From positions 4,933,501 to 4,997,500 of the forward strand of contig NZ_CP076543.1 in the NCBI RefSeq assembly GCF_030440515.1: 64,000 nt of DNA. Reading direction: 5' to 3'. The position numbers and the translations under genes are program-made. The notes beneath the pieces were generated by a model. It had not been told where the DNA came from. It ran no database searches and worked only from the letters and a program-made list of their open reading frames with translations. Each line of letters starts with the position of its first letter. Within the stretch, counting starts at the first letter, position 1. Below are positions 58,307 to 64,000 of this stretch, piece after piece. This DNA is from Streptomyces xanthophaeus. GTDB taxonomy: Bacteria; Actinomycetota; Actinomycetes; Streptomycetales; Streptomycetaceae.

Positions 58307-59479
58307 TTGGCGGGTTCTGCCGACTTCGACCTGTACCGCCCGGCCGAGGAGCACGACATGCTCCGCGAGTCGGTCCGCTCGCTCGCCGAGGCGAAGATCC
58401 TGCCGTTCGCCGCAGCGGTCGACGAGGAATCCCGCTTCCCGCAGGAGGCCCTGGACGCCCTGGTCTCCAGCGACCTGCACGCCGTCCACGTGCCCGAGAC
58501 CTACGGCGGCGCGGGCGCCGACGCCCTCGCGACCGTGATCGTGATCGAGGAGGTGGCCCGTGTCTGCGCCTCCTCCTCCCTCATCCCGGCCGTGAACAAG
58601 CTCGGCTCGCTCCCGGTGATCCTCTCCGGTTCCGAGGAGCTCAAGGCCAAGTACCTCGGCCCGCTGGCCAAGGGCGACGCGATGTTCTCGTACGCGCTCT
58701 CCGAGCCGGACGCGGGCTCCGACGCCGCCGGCATGAAGACCCGCGCCGTGCGCGACGGGGACTTCTGGGTGCTCAACGGCGTCAAGCGCTGGATCACCAA
58801 CGCGGGCGTCTCCGAGTACTACACGGTCATGGCCGTCACCGACCCGGAGAAGCGCTCCAAGGGCATCAGCGCCTTCGTCGTGGAGAAGGGCGACGAGGGC
58901 GTGTCCTTCGGCGCCCCGGAGAAGAAGCTCGGCATCAAGGGCTCCCCGACGCGCGAGGTCTACCTCGACAACGTCCGGATCCCGGCCGACCGCATGATCG
59001 GCGCCGAGGGCACCGGCTTCGCCACCGCGATGAAGACCCTGGACCACACCCGCATCACCATCGCGGCCCAGGCGCTCGGCATCGCCCAGGGCGCCCTGGA
59101 CTACGCCAAGGGCTACGTCCAGGAGCGCAAGCAGTTCGGCAAGCCGATCGGCGACTTCCAGGGCGTGCAGTTCATGCTCGCGGACATGGCCATGAAGATC
59201 GAGGCCGCCCGCCAGCTGACGTACTCGGCCGCCGCCCGCTCGGAGCGCGTCTCCGCCGGAGGCGCCCACGAGGACCTGACGTTCTTCGGCGCCGCGGCCA
59301 AGTGCTTCGCCTCCGACGTGGCCATGGAGGTCACCACGGACGCCGTCCAGCTCCTCGGCGGTTACGGCTACACCCGTGACTACCCGGTGGAGCGCATGAT
59401 GCGCGACGCCAAGATCACGCAGATCTACGAGGGCACCAACCAGGTCCAGCGGATCGTCATGGCCCGCAACCTGCCGTAG
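58307..59479 (+). CDS. Acyl-CoA dehydrogenase
   Basis: A 390-residue FAD enzyme for the first step of beta-oxidation or short-branched acyl-CoA oxidation. It has FSYALSEPDAGSDAAGMKT, the WITNAG flavin segment and, near the C-terminus, the catalytic Glu in QIYEGTNQVQR. The TTG at 58307 is used because GGAG lies at 58293-58296 and no other start gives the usual length. A palindrome lies in the promoter. Confidence 0.95.
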   Translation: MAGSADFDLYRPAEEHDMLRESVRSLAEAKILPFAAAVDEESRFPQEALDALVSSDLHAVHVPETYGGAGADALATVIVIEEVARVCASSSLIPAVNKLGSLPVILSGSEELKAKYLGPLAKGDAMFSYALSEPDAGSDAAGMKTRAVRDGDFWVLNGVKRWITNAGVSEYYTVMAVTDPEKRSKGISAFVVEKGDEGVSFGAPEKKLGIKGSPTREVYLDNVRIPADRMIGAEGTGFATAMKTLDHTRITIAAQALGIAQGALDYAKGYVQERKQFGKPIGDFQGVQFMLADMAMKIEAARQLTYSAAARSERVSAGGAHEDLTFFGAAAKCFASDVAMEVTTDAVQLLGGYGYTRDYPVERMMRDAKITQIYEGTNQVQRIVMARNLP

Positions 59480-59497
59480 GGCCCGGCTCCGCCGAAA

Positions 59498-59532
59498 CAC
59501 GTGGCTCCCGGCGTGCTGCCGGGGGCCACGTG
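59498..59532 (+). terminator. Terminator after acyl-CoA dehydrogenase
   Basis: CACGTGGCTCCCGGC (59498-59512) pairs with 59518-59532 (one wobble), 5-base loop. Confidence 0.8.
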
Positions 59533-59606
59533 CGACGCGGCCGGCGGCGCACCCTAGGCTGTGCGCCGGTCGGCCCCCGGGCGCGGGGCTCAGGGGGGAA
59601 CGCAAC

Positions 59607-60260
59607 GTGCTGTCCGCAGAACGTCAGATATCGGGGATGCTCCGGCAGATCGCCCGTCAGCAGGACGTCATCGAGATCGGCCCCCAGGGCTCCCGCCCGA
59701 AGGCGGCCGCCCTCGTGTACATGGCGGAGCAGTACGGCTACCTGTACGGCGAGGCGCACGCGACCGGGTACAAGGACTCGCACATCCTCCTGCGGATGTA
59801 CCGGGACCCGAGCCCCGAGGCGCGCTCCCGCGAGGCGGCCACCCTCACGGCCCATCCGCGGGCGGGGATCGGCGGGACGGTGCCGGGGCTGGCGCCGGGG
59901 TCGCTGAAGCCCGTCCCCGAGGCGGCCGGCGCCGTGGCCGTGCTGAAGGACCTCATCGCCTTCGACCTCGCGGCCCGCTACATCACCGACCGACGCCAGA
60001 AGGTGATGTGCTACCTCGCCTGCGTGCTCGTGACCGCGGTCCTGCTCGCCACCGGCCCGCTCGTCGAGGCGGTGGCCTCCGGCGTGAGCCTCGTGCTGAT
60101 CCTGGCCGTGGCGCTGAAGGCGGGTCGGATCCACCGGGAGAAGCTGGCCCGGCGCCTGACGGAAGCCGGGCTCTTCGCGGTGCGCGACGAGCAGGGCAGG
60201 CAGCGGTTCCTGCGCCCGGGGCAGCAGTTGCCCGGCCACGCGAACCCGTTCGCCGCCTGA
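59607..60260 (+). CDS. Membrane protein of unknown family
   Basis: A 217-residue protein. The N-terminal ~115 residues are soluble (ISGMLRQIARQQDVIEIG, YLYGEAHATGYKDSHILLRMY), followed by two hydrophobic segments (KVMCYLACVLVTAVLLATG and VEAVASGVSLVLILAVAL) and a basic, probably cytoplasmic tail. I do not recognise the family. GTG at 59607 after a G-rich ribosome site. Position next to sugar nucleotide genes is the only hint. Confidence 0.75.
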   Translation: MLSAERQISGMLRQIARQQDVIEIGPQGSRPKAAALVYMAEQYGYLYGEAHATGYKDSHILLRMYRDPSPEARSREAATLTAHPRAGIGGTVPGLAPGSLKPVPEAAGAVAVLKDLIAFDLAARYITDRRQKVMCYLACVLVTAVLLATGPLVEAVASGVSLVLILAVALKAGRIHREKLARRLTEAGLFAVRDEQGRQRFLRPGQQLPGHANPFAA

Positions 60261-60364
60261 GGTCCTGGCCTGCGGCGCAGGCGGACGCACACACCGCCCA
60301 TGGGGGGCACCCGCATGGGCTAAATTTGGACCTTCGTACGCCGGAATCGGTTGGGGAGAACGCA

Positions 60365-61447
60365 ATGACGGAAGCGATCCTGCTGGTCGGCGGACAAGGG
60401 ACGCGCCTGCGCCCCGTGACGGTGAACACGCCCAAGCCGATGGTTCCCACGGCCGGTGTCCCGTTCCTCGCCCACCAGATAGCCAGGGCCGCCGCCGCCG
60501 GTGTCACGCACATCGTGATGGCCACCTGCTACCTCGCCGAGGTCTTCGAGCCCTACTTCGGCGACGGATCCGCATTCGGCCTCAGCCTCGAATACGTGGT
60601 CGAGGACGAGCCCCTCGGGACCGGCGGCGCCATCCGCAACGCCGGAGCGCGCCTGACCGGCGGCCCGGACTCCTCGGTCCTCGTCTTCAACGGCGACATC
60701 CTCACCGGCCTGGACATCGCCGGTCTGGTCGAGTCCCACGAGGCGGCCGACGCCGACGTCTCCCTGCACCTGGTCCGCGTCGACGACCCGCGCGCCTTCG
60801 GCCTGGTCCCCACCGACTCCGAGGGGCGGGTGCTGGCCTTCACCGAGAAGCCGCAGACCCCCGAGGAGATCATCACCGACCAGATCAACGCCGGCTGCTA
60901 CGTCTTCCGCCGCAGCGTGATCGACTCCATCCCGGCCGGCCGCCCGGTCTCCGTCGAGCGCGAGACCTTCCCCGGCCTGCTCGCCGCCGGGGCCAAGCTG
61001 CACGGCGTCACCGAGAACACCTACTGGATGGACCTCGGCAAGCCCGAGTCGATCATCCAGGCCTCCGCCGACCTCGTACGCGGCGTGGTCTCCTCCCCGG
61101 CCGTCCCCGGACGGCGCGGCGAGTCCCTGGTCCTGCCGGGCGCCGAAGTGGCGGCCGGGGCCAAGCTGTCCGGGGGCACCGTCGTGGGCGCGGGCGCCCG
61201 GATCGAGGCCGGAGCGGTCGTCCAGGGCTCCATCGTGCTCGACGGCGCCGTCATCGGCCCGGACGCCCAGGTGAACGCCAGCCTGATCGGCGCCCGCGCC
61301 TCGGTCGGCGCGCGGACCGTCCTCGACGCCGCCGTCATCGGCGACGGCGCCGCCGTGGGGGCCGACAACGAACTGCGCGGCGGCGCCCGCGTGTGGTGCG
61401 GGGCGCAGCTGCCCGCCGCCGCCATCCGCTTCTCCCCGGACGCCTGA
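60365..61447 (+). CDS. NDP-sugar synthase (nucleotidyltransferase)
   Basis: A 360-residue nucleotidyltransferase. The catalytic part starts AILLVGGQGTRLRPVT and has TPKPMVP, VVEDEPLGTGGAI and VFNGDIL (Asp metal ligand); the C-terminal ~110 residues are left-handed beta-helix hexapeptide repeats (for example VVGAGARIEAGAVVQGSIV). It is of the mannose-1-phosphate guanylyltransferase or glucose-1-phosphate type and would supply an activated sugar. ATG at 60365 after GGGGAG. Converges on the LCP gene. Confidence 0.93.
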   Translation: MTEAILLVGGQGTRLRPVTVNTPKPMVPTAGVPFLAHQIARAAAAGVTHIVMATCYLAEVFEPYFGDGSAFGLSLEYVVEDEPLGTGGAIRNAGARLTGGPDSSVLVFNGDILTGLDIAGLVESHEAADADVSLHLVRVDDPRAFGLVPTDSEGRVLAFTEKPQTPEEIITDQINAGCYVFRRSVIDSIPAGRPVSVERETFPGLLAAGAKLHGVTENTYWMDLGKPESIIQASADLVRGVVSSPAVPGRRGESLVLPGAEVAAGAKLSGGTVVGAGARIEAGAVVQGSIVLDGAVIGPDAQVNASLIGARASVGARTVLDAAVIGDGAAVGADNELRGGARVWCGAQLPAAAIRFSPDA

Positions 61448-61473
61448 CCGGACGTCCGGTCCCGGACCGGGGA

Positions 61474-61503
61474 AGGGAGTACGGCCGACGGGCCGCACTC
61501 CCT
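61474..61503. terminator. Bidirectional terminator between the sugar synthase and LCP genes
   Basis: AGGGAGTACGGCC (61474-61486) pairs with 61491-61503, one mismatch, 4-base loop. Confidence 0.7.
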
Positions 61504-61511
61504 CACCGCCG

Positions 61512-62816
61512 TCAGTTGCCGCGGACGGTGACCTTCTCGTCGTTCTGGATCTGCTTCACCAGCTGCTGCACCTTCGCCTTGTCCCAGACGAGGTTGCCGC
61601 CGCGCTGGCCCGAGATCGGCATGTTCATCGACACGCCGTCACCGCCGTTGACGCCCTTCATCGCGAAGAACATCTGGCCCATGTCGTACAGGCCCATGTC
61701 CTTGTCCACGATGAGGGTGTCCAGGCCCGCGCCCAGCATCGGGTAGAGCGCGAACGGGTTGAGGATCGTCGACGGCGTCGCGGCCTGGCTCGCCAGCGCC
61801 GACAGGAACTTCTGCTGGTTCTTCGTCCGCTGCAGGTCGGACTCGGCGAAGGCGTACCGGGTCCGTACGAAGGCCAGGGACTGCTCGCCGTTCAGGGTCT
61901 GCTTGCCGGCCTTGAAGTCGGCGCCCGACTTCTCGTCCTTGAAGCCCTCCTCGATGTTCAGCTCCACACCGCCCAGCGCGTCCACGATGTTCGCGAAGCC
62001 GGCGAAGCCGATCTCCGCATAGTGGTCGATGCGCAGGCCCGTGTTGTGCTCCACCGTCCGCACCAGCAGCTCGGGGCCGTCCTCCGCGTACGCGGCGTTG
62101 AGCTTGACCCGGCGCCCCTGGGCGGGGAACGTCTTGCCGGACTGCGAGCCCACGAAGGACGGGATCTCCACGTCCGAGTCGCGGGGCAGCGAGATCATGG
62201 TGTTCCCGCTGGAGCACTTCGCCAGGATCATCATCGAGTCGGTCCGCTTGCCCTCGGCCGAGCCGGTGTGCAGCTTCTTCTTCTCCTCGGCGGTCATCCC
62301 CTCGCGGCTGTCGGAGCCCACGATCAGGTACGTCGTGCAGTCGCCCTCCTTCGGGCGCTCGATGACCTTGGAGAGGTCCACCTCGCGGCGCACCTTGGAG
62401 TCGGCCCAGAAATAGGTGGCGACCGAGGTCACCAGCAGCGCGGAGACCAGCACGATCGAGCCGACCTTGATCCGCTTGCGCCAGTCCGGTGCCGGGCCGG
62501 GCGCCCGCCCGGGGCGGCCGGGTCCGGACGGCCCGCCGGGGCCTCCCGGCCCACCGGGGCCGCCGCCCTGCGGCGCCCCGTAGACCTGGCCGGTGTTGTA
62601 GCCGCTGTCGTAACCGCCGTACGTGTCGTGGCCGCCCGCCTGCTGCGGGGGCACGCCGTACGCCGGCGGCGGGCCCGCCGGGCGCTGCGGGGGCCGCGGA
62701 GGCTGCTGCGGCTGCGGCTGCCGCTGGATGTGCCGCATCCGCTGCACACCCTCGGGCTGCGGCTGTGCGCTGCCGCGCCCGTACGCGTCGTCACGACCTT
62801 CTGGCCAGTCATTCAT
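61512..62816 (-). CDS. LytR-CpsA-Psr (LCP) family protein
   Basis: A 434-residue membrane-bound ligase that moves lipid-linked polymers (teichoic acid or polysaccharide) to peptidoglycan. The N-terminal ~115 residues are a Pro/Gln/Gly-rich cytoplasmic tail (PQPQQPPRPPQRP), then one helix (~118-138) and the LCP domain with VGSDSREG, RTDSMMI, SLPRDS and the conserved KLNAAY and VRTRYAFAESDLQRTKNQQ segments, including the catalytic Arg residues. ATG at 62816. Confidence 0.95.
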   Translation of the reverse strand: MNDWPEGRDDAYGRGSAQPQPEGVQRMRHIQRQPQPQQPPRPPQRPAGPPPAYGVPPQQAGGHDTYGGYDSGYNTGQVYGAPQGGGPGGPGGPGGPSGPGRPGRAPGPAPDWRKRIKVGSIVLVSALLVTSVATYFWADSKVRREVDLSKVIERPKEGDCTTYLIVGSDSREGMTAEEKKKLHTGSAEGKRTDSMMILAKCSSGNTMISLPRDSDVEIPSFVGSQSGKTFPAQGRRVKLNAAYAEDGPELLVRTVEHNTGLRIDHYAEIGFAGFANIVDALGGVELNIEEGFKDEKSGADFKAGKQTLNGEQSLAFVRTRYAFAESDLQRTKNQQKFLSALASQAATPSTILNPFALYPMLGAGLDTLIVDKDMGLYDMGQMFFAMKGVNGGDGVSMNMPISGQRGGNLVWDKAKVQQLVKQIQNDEKVTVRGN

Positions 62817-62921
62817 GCGCCAAGAATGCCTGCCCGGAGGCCTGCTCCGACAGCCCGGTCCACATTCCGTACCGCTGCTGTTGCAGAGCTGATGCCTCCC
62901 TGACCCAACTAAGGTGTGCGT

Positions 62922-63458
62922 ATGACACAGATACCGGGCGAGCTGCCCGGGAAGCCCACCGCAGCCTCCCGGACGACCCTCAGCCACATCATGACCGCCA
63001 ACGACACCAACCTCCTCGGAACGGTGCACGGCGGCGTGATCATGAAGCTGGTGGACGACGCGGCGGGCGCCGTGGCCGGCCGCCACTCCGGCGGCCCGGC
63101 AGTCACCGCCTCCATGGACGAGATGGCCTTCCTCGCGCCCGTGCGCGTGGGCGACCTCGTCCACGTGAAGGCCCAGTGCAACTGGACCGGCCGCTCCTCC
63201 ATGGAGATCGGCGTACGCGTCCTCGCGGAGCGGTGGAACGAGTCCACCCCCGCCACCCAGGTCGGCACCGCCTACCTCGTCTTCGCCGCGGTCGACGCCG
63301 ACGGCAAGCCCCGCGAGGTCCCGCCCGTCCTCCCGGAGACCGAACAGGACGAGCGGCGCTACCAGGAGGCCCAGATCCGCCGCACCCACCGGCTCGCCCG
63401 CCGCCAGGCGATCATGGCGCTGCGCGAGGAGCGGTCGGCCCAGGGCTTCGACGACTGA
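62922..63458 (+). CDS. Hotdog-fold acyl-CoA thioesterase
   Basis: A 178-residue single-domain hotdog protein of the cytosolic acyl-CoA thioesterase (YciA/BFIT) type. The helix region GTVHGGVIMKLVDDAAG with the conserved His/Gly is visible, as is VTASMDEMAFLAPV. The usual hotdog ligand Asp is in MKLVDD. ATG at 62922 gives MTQIPGELPG; AAGGTG at 62911-62916. It lies between two LCP-family genes that point the other way. Confidence 0.92.
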   Translation: MTQIPGELPGKPTAASRTTLSHIMTANDTNLLGTVHGGVIMKLVDDAAGAVAGRHSGGPAVTASMDEMAFLAPVRVGDLVHVKAQCNWTGRSSMEIGVRVLAERWNESTPATQVGTAYLVFAAVDADGKPREVPPVLPETEQDERRYQEAQIRRTHRLARRQAIMALREERSAQGFDD

Positions 63459-63483
63459 CGACCCGGTCCGCGCAGTCCCCGGC

Positions 63484-64000
63484 CTAGTCCCCGCAGACCA
63501 CCTGGTCGCCGGTGACCACCCCGAAGGTGCCCTGGTACGGGTCCTCGGCGCGCACCGGAACCACCTTGCGGTAGTCCGCGCCCGCGACCACCAGCACCGT
63601 CCGGCCCTGGCCCGCCACCGCCCGCAGTTCGCTGCCCGGCAGCGCGGTCGCCACCGACCGGGCGGAGCGGTCCCAGCGGGGGTCGTATGTGATCACCGTG
63701 CGCTTGACCTCGCGGCTGGCGCCGTTGCCCGGGGCCTGGGTGGTGTCGAAGCCGGTGGCGCGCAGCGCGGCGTCGACCCGGCCGCCCAGGCCGTCGATCC
63801 GGGTGCCGTTCTCCACCTGGACCCGGACCTGGGGCGGCGGCACGTCCACGGGCACCGCCGCGGGCGGGCCTCCTTCGGCCTTCCCGGGCCGCGCCGGGGC
63901 CAGCGGCCGGTCCTGGCGCAGCGCCTCGAACAACTTGGCCGCCTTCGGCTCGTCCCACTTCACGGTGGACCCGATGCCCTTCACGGGGAAGGACGGGCTG
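63484..64000 (-). CDS. LytR_C-domain protein, 5' end missing
   Basis: The C-terminal part of a protein that reads to the right edge. The segment RVQVENGTRIDGLGGRVDAALRATGFDTTQA and VITYDPRWDRSARSVATAL are typical of the LytR cell envelope C-terminal domain (LytR_C), normally found after an LCP domain. It is probably a second LCP-type ligase. The LCP part, if present, is outside the window. Confidence 0.85.
   Translation of the reverse strand, partial: SPSFPVKGIGSTVKWDEPKAAKLFEALRQDRPLAPARPGKAEGGPPAAVPVDVPPPQVRVQVENGTRIDGLGGRVDAALRATGFDTTQAPGNGASREVKRTVITYDPRWDRSARSVATALPGSELRAVAGQGRTVLVVAGADYRKVVPVRAEDPYQGTFGVVTGDQVVCGD

Overview
The window looks like conserved core chromosome of a Streptomyces. 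The evidence is very high G+C coding sequence with strong third-position GC bias, GTG and TTG starts, 4-base ATGA/GTGA gene overlaps, and a leucine tRNA with a UAA anticodon that matches bldA. From memory, much of the gene order (rpf genes, eno, divIC, ppx, ndh, cfa; thiolase, esterase, CBS; hut genes; purK, purE, dipeptidase; UDP-sugar dehydrogenase, acyl-CoA dehydrogenase, LCP proteins) resembles the S. coelicolor core. I could not check this.

Layout. 1-8.3 kb: the 3' part of a Ser/Thr kinase, a YfhO-type membrane protein, a SurA-N lipoprotein, a MazG pyrophosphohydrolase, and a globin-reductase divergent from a P450. 8.3-14.3 kb: two resuscitation-promoting-factor (Rpf) lytic enzymes, the second behind a c-di-AMP (ydaO-type) riboswitch, then enolase, DivIC/FtsB, DUF501 and Ppx/GppA. 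14.3-21.2 kb: a type II NADH dehydrogenase flanked by two Rex-operator-like sites, a cyclopropane-fatty-acid-synthase-type methyltransferase and a MacB-like ABC exporter. 21.5 kb: bldA. 22-29.6 kb: a Bax-inhibitor-like protein, small hypotheticals, thiolase, SGNH esterase, cystathionine beta-synthase and a small membrane protein.

29.7-39.4 kb: an RpiR/SIS regulator, a flavin monooxygenase/TetR pair sharing four operator-like palindromes, a PLP decarboxylase, and a histidine-utilisation cluster (hutU, an M20 amidohydrolase, hutF, hutI). The cluster converts urocanate towards glutamate; hutH is not in the window. 39.5-43.7 kb: a four-gene operon of exported proteins. Two end in sortase-type signals (LPQTG and LAETG) and share a repeated domain, one resembles the WxL-interacting-protein family, and one is a membrane-anchored beta-rich protein. 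This is the best candidate here for an undescribed system. 43.8-47.8 kb: a POT peptide transporter and an OmpR/HisKA two-component pair.

47.8-53 kb: a GtrA protein, purK-purE, an M19 dipeptidase and a paralogue that has lost its metal ligands. Two almost identical 166-bp inverted-repeat elements (MITE-like) sit in this block, and each begins at the stop codon of the gene before it. 53-64 kb: a 1143-residue secreted Asp-box protein, a UDP-sugar dehydrogenase, an acyl-CoA dehydrogenase, a membrane protein, a sugar nucleotidyltransferase, an LCP ligase, a hotdog thioesterase and the 3' end of a LytR_C-domain protein. Envelope building is a recurrent theme: Rpf muralytic enzymes, sugar nucleotides, LCP ligases and sorted surface proteins.
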